Part shown: one piece after another, positions 1 through 6,983 of the stretch
Position numbering within the stretch: position 1 is the stretch's first letter
Layout of the letters: every line of letters starts with the position of its first letter
Assembly (NCBI GenBank): GCA_038746605.1
Contig: JBCDKM010000004.1
Location: 62,001 to 126,000, forward strand
Source of the DNA: Rubricoccus sp038746605
GTDB taxonomy: Bacteria; Bacteroidota; Rhodothermia; Rhodothermales; Rubricoccaceae
Reading direction: 5' to 3'
DNA: 64,000 bases
Translations under genes and position numbers: made by a program
Notes under the pieces: generated by a model
Database searches by the model: none
What the model was told of the DNA's origin: nothing
What the model saw: only the letters and a program-made list of their open reading frames with translations

Positions 1-685
1 TTACGAGCGCCGTGACGCGTTCCTGGGCGACCTCCACGATGCCGGTCTGGGCCGCCTCGGCGCTCGCGTCGACGAGGTTGAGGATCTCGCCCTGGGTCTC
101 GCCGCAAACGGCTGTGTGGGGCTCGCGGACGAAGGACGTGACGCCCGCCGAGTGCCAGTGGTAGCGGCGCGCGGTCTGGTCCTCGGGCTTCATGCCCTGC
201 TGCACGACCGTCCAGGCCCCGCTGGCGGAGGCGACGAAGGCGTGGAGGTAGACCTGGAAGCCGTCCTGCACGGCGGTGTTGTCCACTTTGGCCGCGAGGC
301 GGCTGGCTCGCGCGAGGGCGGTGCCGTCCACGCCGGTGCGGTCGGCGTAGCGGATGAGTTCGTCTGGCGTCTTGCGGGATCTGGCGCCCTTGCCGCCGCA
401 GACGACGAGGCCGAGGGTTTGAGCGTGCGGGTTGAGCCCGGCCTTGAGCGCGCGCATCACGGCCGTCGTGACGCCGGAGGAGTTCCAGTCCATGCCGATG
501 ACGGCGCCGAAGCTCTGGAACCAGAACGGGTCCGAGAGGCGGCTGAGGAAGCCCTCGGTGCCGTAGTCCTCCACGATGGCCTCGGTGACGGCGAGGCCGA
601 GGCGTTTCATGCGGGAGAAGAGCCACGGCGGGATGCCGCCGCCCATGAGGTAGAGATCGGCGGTGCCGGAGCGTGTGGGGGTCAT
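1..685 (-). CDS. DUF763 domain-containing protein, N-terminal part (runs off the left edge)
   Basis: Reading the minus strand from ATG at 685 gives an open frame that is still open at base 1, so only the first ~228 residues are visible. The start TRSGTADLYLMGGGIPPWLF, then EDYGTEGFLSRLSDPFWFQS and GMDWNSSGVTTAVMRALKAG, is characteristic of the DUF763 family, whose biochemical role is not established. The start codon overlaps the stop of the upstream glycosylase gene by 4 bp (ATGA), so the two are probably cotranslated. The pairing with a DNA-repair glycosylase is suggestive of a nucleic-acid role, but that is inference only. Confidence 0.85.
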   Translation of the reverse strand, partial: MTPTRSGTADLYLMGGGIPPWLFSRMKRLGLAVTEAIVEDYGTEGFLSRLSDPFWFQSFGAVIGMDWNSSGVTTAVMRALKAGLNPHAQTLGLVVCGGKGARSRKTPDELIRYADRTGVDGTALARASRLAAKVDNTAVQDGFQVYLHAFVASASGAWTVVQQGMKPEDQTARRYHWHSAGVTSFVREPHTAVCGETQGEILNLVDASAEAAQTGIVEVAQERVTALV

Positions 686-1263
686 CGCGCCAGTTCGCGC
701 TGCCAGTCGGTCCATGCGAGGAGGTACCGGGTGCCGAGGGATCGGTTCGGGCGCCAAGCGCTGGCGATCTCGCGCATGCGGGCCTTCATTCCGGCGCCAG
801 TCGCGAGGCCGTAGCGGGCGGCCATGGCCTTCTTGAGGTGATAATCGTCCAGGGGGATGACATCCTCGCGTCCGAGGGTCCAGATGAGAAGCACGTCTGC
901 CGTCCATGCGCCGACGCCTTTCAACTGGAGAAGGGTGCGGCGGACGTCGGCGTCGTCCATCGCGGGCCAGTCTGGGGCGTGTTCGGAGAACCACTCGGCG
1001 GCGTGGGCGAGGGCGGCTTGCTTCTGGCCGGAGAGTTTGATTCCGGCGAGTCCGTCGCGCTCGAACGCGTCGAAGGTGCCGGGGGTGAGGCGGTCCTGCC
1101 CGGCGCGCTCTAGGGCCTTCGCGTAGGTCCGCTTGGTGCTGCGGGCGGGGTGTTGTTGCTCGACGAGGCAGCCGATGAGGTCGTGGAAGACATCGCCGGA
1201 GGGGTCCAGGATGGGGAGGGGGACGGTGGCCTCGATCTCGGCGAGGACGGGGTCGGTGAGCAC
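682..1263 (-). CDS. DNA-3-methyladenine glycosylase II-like protein (HhH-GPD superfamily)
   Basis: 193 residues, GTG start. It carries the helix-hairpin-helix segment LKGVGAWTADVLL (about residues 114-126), followed by the Gly/Pro-Asp loop ending PLDD. The second Asp (about residue 140) is in the place of the catalytic aspartate that removes alkylated bases in AlkA-type enzymes. The protein is short for AlkA and lacks its N-terminal beta domain, like many compact family members. It overlaps the DUF763 gene by 4 bp. The likely role is base-excision repair of alkylated DNA; substrate range cannot be read from sequence. Confidence 0.88.
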   Translation of the reverse strand: MLTDPVLAEIEATVPLPILDPSGDVFHDLIGCLVEQQHPARSTKRTYAKALERAGQDRLTPGTFDAFERDGLAGIKLSGQKQAALAHAAEWFSEHAPDWPAMDDADVRRTLLQLKGVGAWTADVLLIWTLGREDVIPLDDYHLKKAMAARYGLATGAGMKARMREIASAWRPNRSLGTRYLLAWTDWQRELAR

Positions 1264-1320
1264 GGGGGCGCGTGGGGGTGGGCGCGCCCTACCTCGTGCG
1301 GGTGGGCCGGGTTCGTGTCT

Positions 1321-1344
1321 GCCCGCCTCGGTGCCGAGGCGGGC
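1321..1344. repeat. Short GC palindrome (family P)
   Basis: Near-perfect inverted repeat GCCCGCCTCGG/CCGAGGCGGGC with a 2-nt centre, between the glycosylase and the next gene. It directly abuts a copy of the long repeat (family A). Confidence 0.9.
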
Positions 1345-1346
1345 GT

Positions 1347-1410
1347 ATCCCCCTGGGCTCGCGGCGCTCGGCCCGTCCCTCCTCGCGGGGCAAGAGGGGA
1401 CGGGGTGTCC
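1347..1410 (-). repeat. Long GC-rich repeat (family A), copy 0, reverse orientation
   Basis: On the minus strand this reads as a C-run, TTGCCCCGCGAGG, a G-run, then GGCCGAGCGCCGCGAG and a G-run. It is the same order of blocks as the copies at 2151, 5025, 5847, 6031, 6556 and 6909. Confidence 0.8.
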
Positions 1411-1413
1411 GGG

Positions 1414-2061
1414 TTAGCGCTCCAGGAGGCCGAGGCGCTCGCGGAGTTGGGGGCGGTCTGCGAGTCCGATCTTGGCGACCTCGGCGAGTTCTCCGGCGTG
1501 GGCGCGGAGGCGGGCGACGGCATCGTCTCTGAGGGCGGTGGCGCGCTGGGCTTCGCCCGCTTCCTGGGTCTGAGCGTCCATCGCTGCGCGGGCGTCTTCG
1601 ACGGCATCGCGGGCTTTGCCGACGATGGTGGGGGTGAGGCCTCGGACGCCGTCGGCGAGGGTGGGATCGTCTTCGATGGCGCGATAGAAGGCGTCCGCAT
1701 CCGCGAGCAGCCGCGCCCGCTCGTCCGGCGTATTCCCGCTCAGCCCGAGCGCGTTGTACGCCGCAGAGCCCCGGCGGTGCGCCGCCCGTCCCAGCCGACG
1801 ATGCGCCGAGTACAGCGCCCGGAGGTCGGCCACGGCCTGCTGCGCCTTCTCCGTCGCCACGAACTGCTCGCCATACTCCCGCTGCTGGTCTGCGTCCAAC
1901 GCAGACACCTCCTCCACGAGCGCGAGCCCCGCGTCGAAGTGGCCAGGGTCGAACCCGAAGTCTGTCGTGAGCGTGGCGTTGATCCCTGCGTCATCCCGGG
2001 CGTTGGTGTAAAGCGTCCGGGACTTGGCAACGAGATCTGAAAGAGGGAGAGATCCGAACAT
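1414..2061 (-). CDS. Hypothetical protein, alpha-helical, Ala/Arg-rich
   Basis: 215 residues from ATG at 2061; a TTG three codons upstream could extend it slightly, but ATG is preferred. It is mostly predicted helix with many Ala, Arg, Asp and Glu and no cysteine, signal peptide or membrane segment. I recognise no domain. It is transcribed towards the glycosylase gene with 150 bp between them, a gap filled by one palindrome and one long repeat. It is divergent from the restriction-methyltransferase gene. Function unknown. Confidence 0.7.
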   Translation of the reverse strand: MFGSLPLSDLVAKSRTLYTNARDDAGINATLTTDFGFDPGHFDAGLALVEEVSALDADQQREYGEQFVATEKAQQAVADLRALYSAHRRLGRAAHRRGSAAYNALGLSGNTPDERARLLADADAFYRAIEDDPTLADGVRGLTPTIVGKARDAVEDARAAMDAQTQEAGEAQRATALRDDAVARLRAHAGELAEVAKIGLADRPQLRERLGLLER

Positions 2062-2150
2062 GAGCGTCAATACGGTGAATGGGAGGAGGCAGAATCAACG
2101 ACGCCGAAGACAGAGATGCAACCCCACGTCCCCGTCGCCCCAGCCCAACA

Positions 2151-2206
2151 CGTCCCCCTTGCCCCGCGAGGGGGGCAGCGCGAGCCCGCGAGCGCAGGGG
2201 GATGTG
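2151..2206 (+). repeat. Long GC-rich repeat (family A), copy 1
   Basis: CCCCCTTGCCCCGCGAGG, G-run, CAGCGCGAG, CGAGCGCAG, G-run. It lies in the divergent intergenic region upstream of the restriction-methyltransferase gene. The region 2062-2296 holds nothing else I can support. Confidence 0.8.
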
Positions 2207-2296
2207 CCAGTCCGACCGCGGCCCCATAGGCCCCGAGGCAAACCTACCCGCCTCAGAGTCCCGCCCCTACCTTCGCGTCCCTCCCCGCGCGCCTCC

Positions 2297-5200
2297 ATGC
2301 CCGACTCCCCCCTCGTCCACTACCTCCGCGACGTTCATCTCATCCACCGGATGGGGGCTGGCACGAAGGAAGCGAGCTTTTATCCGGCCCTTTCCGCCCT
2401 CTTTAACGCCCTCGGCCGCGACCTCCGCCCCCAGGTCCACTGTCTCACCGAACTCGCCAATACGGGCGCGGGGCACCCCGACCTCGGGTTCTACACCGCC
2501 GACCAACTTGCCCCAGATGGAGGGCTGAAAAAGAGCGCCACCACGCCCACACGAGGGGTAGGCGAAGTCAAAGCCGTCGACCACGACCTCGCGGCGCTTA
2601 CCGAGAGCGAGCAGGTCTCCAAATACTGGACGCGATACCGGCAGGTCCTCGTCACCAACCTCCGCCAGTTCGCCTTCATCTCCGAGGACGCCCACGGCAA
2701 CCCCATCATCCTCGAACGCCTCTCGCTCGGGGACTCCCCCGGTGCCTTCTGGGCCACCGCCGCCCACGCCGACCGGCTCGCAGGGACCGAGCACGAGGCC
2801 GAAGCCCTGGCCTTCTTCGAGCGCTGCCTCCGCCATGCCGCCCCTGTCGAGGCGCCCAAAGACCTCGCGTGGTTCCTGGCCTCCTACGCCAAGACCGCTC
2901 GCGCGCGGCTAGAGACGGCGCCGCCCGGCGTCCTCGCGAGCCTTCGCGCCGACCTTCAAGACACCCTCGGTGTTCGCTACCGAGGCGAGTCTGGCGAGCG
3001 CTTCCTCCGAGGCACCGTCGTGCAGACGCTCTTCTACGGCGTCTTCTCCGCCTGGACCCCCTGGCACAAGGAGAACCCGGACCGCACCGACCTCTTCGTC
3101 TGGCACTCCACTCCTCACTACCTCCGCCTCCCCGTCCTCGACCGGCTCTTCCGAGAGGTCTCCGGCGGCACCGCCAAATCCCTCGGCCTGACCGACCTCC
3201 TGGACCGAACCGCCCGCACCCTCGCCCGCGTCAAGCGCCCCATCTTCTTCAAGCGCTTCCAGGACGCTGAGGCCATCCAGTACTTCTACGAACCTTTCCT
3301 CGAAGCCTACGCCCCCGACCTCCGCAAACAGTTCGGCGTCTGGTACACGCCCCCGGAACTCGTCCGCTACATGGTCGCCACCGTGGATCGTGCCCTCGTC
3401 CACGACCTCGGTATCCCGGACGGACTCGCAGACCCTCGCGTGACCGTCCTCGACCCCGCCTGCGGCACGGGCGCCTTCCTCGTCGAGACCCTCCGCCACA
3501 TTCGCCAGCGTCTCGAAGCCCAGGGCGAAGGCGCTCTTCTGGGTGACAAGCTTCGCCGTGCGGCCACAGATCGCCTCTACGGCTTCGAAGTGCTCACCGC
3601 ACCCTTCGTCGTGGCCCACCTTCAGATCGGCTTGGCCCTCGCGGGCGTCGGCGCCCCCATGCCCGAGGGCAAACGCGCCGCCATCTACCTCACCAACGCC
3701 CTCACCGGCTGGGACAAGACCAAGGAAGACGAGGGCCAGACCCTCCCCCCAGAGTTCGCCGCCGAGGCCGAGGCCGCCCGCTCCGTCAAACGCTCCGACC
3801 AGATCCTCGTCGTCCTCGGCAACCCGCCCTACGACGGCTACGCCGAAGTCCAGATCACCGGGGAGAACGAGAGCGAACTCGTCGCCCCCTACCGCGAGAG
3901 CACCGGCACAGACGTGCCCCAGCCCAGAGGCCAAGGCCTCAACGACCTCTACGTCCGCTTCTTCCGCATCGCCGAGCGCCAGATCGCCGAGCGCACCGGG
4001 CGCGGCATCGTCTGCTACGTCTCCAACGCCTCCTACCTGGACGGCCTCAGCCACCCCGCCCTCCGCGAGCACCTCCTCCACGCCTTCGACCACGTCCGCA
4101 TCGACAACCTCAACGGCGACAAGTACAAAACGGGCAAGACCACCCCAGAAGGCGACCCCGATCCTTCCATCTTCTCCACTCCCAGCAACCGCGAGGGCAT
4201 CCAGGTTGGTACCGCCGTCGCTACCCTCGTCCGCCTCGGTGCCGAGGCGGGCATCCCCAGGACGCAGACCGTGCAGTACCGCGACTTCTGGGGCACCGCC
4301 AAGCTCGCCACCCTCAGCGCCCTCGCCGAGCCCGACTACAGCACCCGCAGCCTCGGCGTAGAGGGGCCGGAATACGTGGCCATGATGCCGGAGCCCTCCC
4401 TGGGCCTCCCCTTCGTCCCCCGCGAAGCCGCCCAGGACTACTTCAACTGGCCCAAACTCCCGGACCTGTTCCCCGCCTCCTTCCCCGGCGTCAAAACCAG
4501 CCGCGACGGCGCTCTCGTGGACATTGACCGCGACGCTCTCGAAGCCAGAATGACCGCTTACTTCGACCCAGCAGTCACAGACGCAGACATGGCGAGCCTG
4601 GCGCCGGAACTCATGAGGGAGACCAAGCGCTTCGACGGTCCATCCGTTAGGCGCGGCCTCACAAAGCGAGGGATGTACGAAGACGGCATTCGCCCGTACC
4701 TCTACCGGCCCTTCGATCTCCGCTGGTTGTACTGGGACCCAGAAACCAAGCTTCTAGACGAGAAGCGGGCGGACTATGAGAAGCACGTGACCCAGGGCAA
4801 CCTGTGGATCAGTGCCGGGCAGCGAGAGCGAAAGGGATACCTAGAGCCCCAGTTCACCACGCACCTCGCAGATCACCACATCGTGGAGGCCAACTGCGGC
4901 ATGTTTCCCTTGTACCTCGCTCCAGACCTCGGCTCCAGCGGCGGCGCCGTCGAGGAAAACCTCACCAGCACCGCTCGCACCTACCTCGCCACCCTCGCCC
5001 CAGAGCAGGTCCCCCTACCAGACACACCGTCCCCCCTTGCCTCGCGAGGGGGGACAGCCGGAGCGCAGCGACGGCAGGGGGGGGCGGACCAGCCGAGCAC
5101 ACAGTCACCCCAGGAAGGGGCTACCCAACCGAGCACGCCCCCCGAGACCGGCGCCCCCACCGCCGCCGACCTCTTCCACCACACCCTCGCCGTTCTCCAC

Positions 5201-5815
5201 GCCCCCGCCTACCGCGCAGAGAACGGTGGGGCGCTCCGCCAGGACTGGCCTCGCGTTCCCCTTCCCACCACCCGAGAGACTCTCCGCCAGTCCGCCGCTC
5301 TCGGCCGTCGTCTCGCCGCCCTCCTCGATCCCCAGGCCGACGCCCCCGACGCTCGCGCGCGCTACCTCCGCACCGTCGCCCCCCTCCACACCGCAGACGC
5401 CCGCCCCCTCGACCCCGACGCCGGAGACCTCGCCGTCAAGGTTAAATGGGGCGTCCGGTACCCGAGCGGAGCCGTAAACGGCACCAAAGGCCACTCGGTC
5501 TCCCGCCCCTTCTCCGACGCCGAAAAAACGGTCCTCAGCCCCGACCGAGCAGACGCCCTCGGCGGCCATGCCGTCGATGTCTACCTCTCCGAGCGCGTCC
5601 TCTGGCGCGGCATCCCCGCCGCTGTCTGGACCTACGCTCTCGGTGGCTACCCGGTCCTTAAAAAGTGGCTCAGCTACCGCGCAGAGCCTGTCCTCGGTCG
5701 CTCTCTCCGCTCAGACGAGGCCGAGACGTTCACCGAGATCGCCCGTCGCATTGCTGCCGTCCTCCTCCTGGATCCCGAGCTAGACGCCGCCTACGCTGCC
5801 GCCCGCGCGTCCTAG
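2297..5815 (+). CDS. Type IIG-like restriction endonuclease-methyltransferase fusion (N6-adenine)
   Basis: 1172 residues from ATG at 2297. The frame is open further upstream, but that part is repeat-derived and low-complexity. Near residues 58-91, GHPDLGFY followed by GVGEVKA looks like a PD-(D/E)xK nuclease core. The methyltransferase SAM motif I, DPACGTGAFLVETL, is near residue 385 and the catalytic NPPY of gamma-class N6-adenine enzymes is near residue 508, so a single chain carries cutting and methylating parts. The C-terminal half should hold target recognition, as in type ISP/IIG proteins, but no helicase domain is present. No separate subunit genes adjoin it. A family A repeat is translated in frame at about residues 910-945 and a palindrome at about residues 646-652. 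Confidence 0.85.
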   Translation: MPDSPLVHYLRDVHLIHRMGAGTKEASFYPALSALFNALGRDLRPQVHCLTELANTGAGHPDLGFYTADQLAPDGGLKKSATTPTRGVGEVKAVDHDLAALTESEQVSKYWTRYRQVLVTNLRQFAFISEDAHGNPIILERLSLGDSPGAFWATAAHADRLAGTEHEAEALAFFERCLRHAAPVEAPKDLAWFLASYAKTARARLETAPPGVLASLRADLQDTLGVRYRGESGERFLRGTVVQTLFYGVFSAWTPWHKENPDRTDLFVWHSTPHYLRLPVLDRLFREVSGGTAKSLGLTDLLDRTARTLARVKRPIFFKRFQDAEAIQYFYEPFLEAYAPDLRKQFGVWYTPPELVRYMVATVDRALVHDLGIPDGLADPRVTVLDPACGTGAFLVETLRHIRQRLEAQGEGALLGDKLRRAATDRLYGFEVLTAPFVVAHLQIGLALAGVGAPMPEGKRAAIYLTNALTGWDKTKEDEGQTLPPEFAAEAEAARSVKRSDQILVVLGNPPYDGYAEVQITGENESELVAPYRESTGTDVPQPRGQGLNDLYVRFFRIAERQIAERTGRGIVCYVSNASYLDGLSHPALREHLLHAFDHVRIDNLNGDKYKTGKTTPEGDPDPSIFSTPSNREGIQVGTAVATLVRLGAEAGIPRTQTVQYRDFWGTAKLATLSALAEPDYSTRSLGVEGPEYVAMMPEPSLGLPFVPREAAQDYFNWPKLPDLFPASFPGVKTSRDGALVDIDRDALEARMTAYFDPAVTDADMASLAPELMRETKRFDGPSVRRGLTKRGMYEDGIRPYLYRPFDLRWLYWDPETKLLDEKRADYEKHVTQGNLWISAGQRERKGYLEPQFTTHLADHHIVEANCGMFPLYLAPDLGSSGGAVEENLTSTARTYLATLAPEQVPLPDTPSPLASRGGTAGAQRRQGGADQPSTQSPQEGATQPSTPPETGAPTAADLFHHTLAVLHAPAYRAENGGALRQDWPRVPLPTTRETLRQSAALGRRLAALLDPQADAPDARARYLRTVAPLHTADARPLDPDAGDLAVKVKWGVRYPSGAVNGTKGHSVSRPFSDAEKTVLSPDRADALGGHAVDVYLSERVLWRGIPAAVWTYALGGYPVLKKWLSYRAEPVLGRSLRSDEAETFTEIARRIAAVLLLDPELDAAYAAARAS
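4231..4250. repeat. Short GC palindrome (family P) inside a gene
   Basis: Full CCGCCTCGG-TG-CCGAGGCGG unit within the restriction-methyltransferase coding sequence, read in frame as VRLGAEAG. Confidence 0.9.
5025..5085 (+). repeat. Long GC-rich repeat (family A), copy 2, inside a gene
   Basis: Nearly identical to the intergenic copy at 6556: CCGTCCCCCCTTGCC, TCGCGAGG, G-run, ACAGCCGGAGCGCAGCGAC, G-run. It is translated in frame as PSPLASRGGTAGAQRRQGG, within a Pro/Thr/Gln-rich linker of the restriction-methyltransferase. Confidence 0.88.
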
Positions 5816-5846
5816 CCCGTCCACCGAGGCGGACGCACCCACAAAA

Positions 5847-5905
5847 TGTCCCCCCTCGCGGGGCAAGGGGGGACAGCCGGAGCGCAGCGACGGCAGGGGG
5901 GTGTG
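5847..5905 (+). repeat. Long GC-rich repeat (family A), copy 3
   Basis: Starts TGTCCCCCCTCGCGGGGC and continues through ACAGCCGGAGCGCAGCGAC to a G-run and GTGTG. The 325-bp stretch 5816-6140 has no credible gene and consists mainly of copies 3-5 plus one palindrome. Confidence 0.85.
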
Positions 5906-5933
5906 CCCCAGACGAGCACCGCGCCTGTCTCGC

Positions 5934-5990
5934 CACACCCCCCGCCGCTGTCGCGGCTGCCCCCCTCGCCAGGGGCAAGGGGGGCGTGTC
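5934..5990 (-). repeat. Long GC-rich repeat (family A), copy 4, diverged and inverted
   Basis: CACACCCCCCGCCGCTGTCG, then CTGCCCCCCTCGCC and a G-run. It corresponds to the family read from the other strand, with the central part diverged. Confidence 0.6.
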
Positions 5991-6030
5991 GTTCTCCGGA
6001 GCGTTCAGCCACTCTCATTCTCTCAACACC

Positions 6031-6085
6031 TTCCCCCCTTGCCCTGTGAGGGGGGACAGCGCGAGGCACGAGCGCAGGGGGTGTG
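6031..6085 (+). repeat. Long GC-rich repeat (family A), copy 5
   Basis: TTCCCCCCTTGCCCTGTGAG, G-run, ACAGCGCGAGGCACGAGCGC, G-run, TGTGC. A family P palindrome (6111-6130) follows 25 bp later. Confidence 0.8.
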
Positions 6086-6110
6086 CTCCCAGCCGAGCAC
6101 TCCACACCCC

Positions 6111-6130
6111 CCGCCTCGGTACCGAGGCCG
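6111..6130. repeat. Short GC palindrome (family P)
   Basis: CCGCCTCGGTACCGAGGCCG; one mismatch in the right arm. It lies just downstream of the DUF559 gene's stop codon. Confidence 0.85.
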
Positions 6131-6140
6131 AACGACCCGC

Positions 6141-6506
6141 CTACCCCAAAGCAGCAGTGACCACCTCCCGAATCACCCCCACCACGGCCTCCGGCTGCTC
6201 GAACACCGTCCGGTTCTCAAACCGCAGCACCCGGATCCGATGCTCCTCCCAGAGCCAGCGCGTCCGCACGTCATCATAGTCCTGTACCGAAGGATCGTCG
6301 TGGGCCGCTCCGTCCAACTCCACCGCCAACCGAGCTGATGGACAGTAGAAATCCAGCACATACGGCCCCACCCCGTGCTGCCGACGGAACCGTACACCCA
6401 ACCGGTTTCCCCTCAACGCCGTCCATAGAGACCGCTCAGCAGGCGTCGCCTCACGCCTCAAATGCTGGCGTATCGCCTTCTGATTCGTCCGATTGAAGCG
6501 TCGCAT
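6141..6506 (-). CDS. DUF559 domain-containing endonuclease-like protein
   Basis: 121 residues, ATG start. LRREATPAERSLWTALRGNR, then the core GPYVLDFYCPSARLAVELDG and a C-terminal RVLRFENRTVFEQPEAV, match the DUF559 family. That family is related to very-short-patch-repair (Vsr) nucleases and has a PD-(D/E)xK-like fold (D of LDFY, E of VELDG). It lies convergent to the restriction-methyltransferase with repeat DNA between them. Such genes are common near restriction-modification and mobile DNA, but no functional link to the neighbour is shown here. Confidence 0.85.
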   Translation of the reverse strand: MRRFNRTNQKAIRQHLRREATPAERSLWTALRGNRLGVRFRRQHGVGPYVLDFYCPSARLAVELDGAAHDDPSVQDYDDVRTRWLWEEHRIRVLRFENRTVFEQPEAVVGVIREVVTAALG

Positions 6507-6555
6507 ACCAAAGAATAAAAACTACATCTCAAAGAACACGCCCCTGTCCACCTAC

Positions 6556-6616
6556 ACCGTCCCCCCTTGCCCCGCGAGGGGGGACAGGCCGAGCGCAGCG
6601 AGGCCAGGGGGGTGTG
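6556..6616 (+). repeat. Long GC-rich repeat (family A), copy 6
   Basis: CCGTCCCCCCTTGCCCCGCG, G-run, ACAGGCCGAGCGCAGCGAG, G-run, TGTG. It is one of the best-preserved copies. The gene-free stretch 6507-6983 consists of copies 6 and 7 flanking the 21-bp tandem repeat. Confidence 0.88.
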
Positions 6617-6657
6617 TACCCCAGGCGAGTGCCCCCTACGAGCCCGTCATACAGGCC

Positions 6658-6888
6658 CCCGGACTCCCCCAGACCACCCCCGGACCCCCAAACGAGGCCC
6701 CCGGACTCCCAAAAATCACCCCCAGACTCCTAAACGAGGCTCTCAGACCCCCAGACGAGACCGCCGGCCCTCCAGACAGCATCCCCGGACTGCCAAAAAA
6801 GGTAGTCGGACTGCCAAAAATGGTAAACGGACCTCCCAAAACCGCAGTCAGACCCCCAGATGACACCGCCAGACTCCCCAACCCCGCC
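6658..6888. repeat. Degenerate tandem repeat, 11 units of 21 bp
   Basis: Exactly eleven 21-bp units in phase with no indels: unit 1 starts at 6658, unit 10 at 6847, unit 11 at 6868. The consensus begins CCCGGACTCCCAAAA, and most units carry GGAC or AGAC at bases 4-7. Because 21 is divisible by three, any frame through it gives a 7-residue repeat (for example PGLPKxx on the plus strand, FGSPxxx on the minus strand). Neither strand gives a convincing gene, so I treat it as a minisatellite or gene remnant. Confidence 0.85.
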
Positions 6889-6908
6889 CGCCTCGGCTCG
6901 TCTATCGG

Positions 6909-6970
6909 AACCGTCCCCCCTTGCTCCACGAGAGGGGACAGCCAGAGCGCAGCGATGGCAGGGGGGTGCG
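6909..6970 (+). repeat. Long GC-rich repeat (family A), copy 7
   Basis: CCGTCCCCCCTTGCTCCACG, AGAGGGG, ACAGCCAGAGCGCAGCGAT, G-run. It ends 14 bp before the mfd stop codon, so it could affect the 3' end of the mfd mRNA. Confidence 0.85.
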
Positions 6971-6983
6971 GCCGGGCGCGATG

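Noticed and set aside
116..814. Long plus-strand open frame of 232 codons
   Set aside because: It is the shadow of the minus-strand DUF763 and glycosylase genes, which match known families.
2024..2296. N-terminal extension of the restriction-methyltransferase
   Set aside because: The extra ~90 residues are low-complexity and translated from a family A repeat; the ATG at 2297 precedes the first conserved-looking residues.
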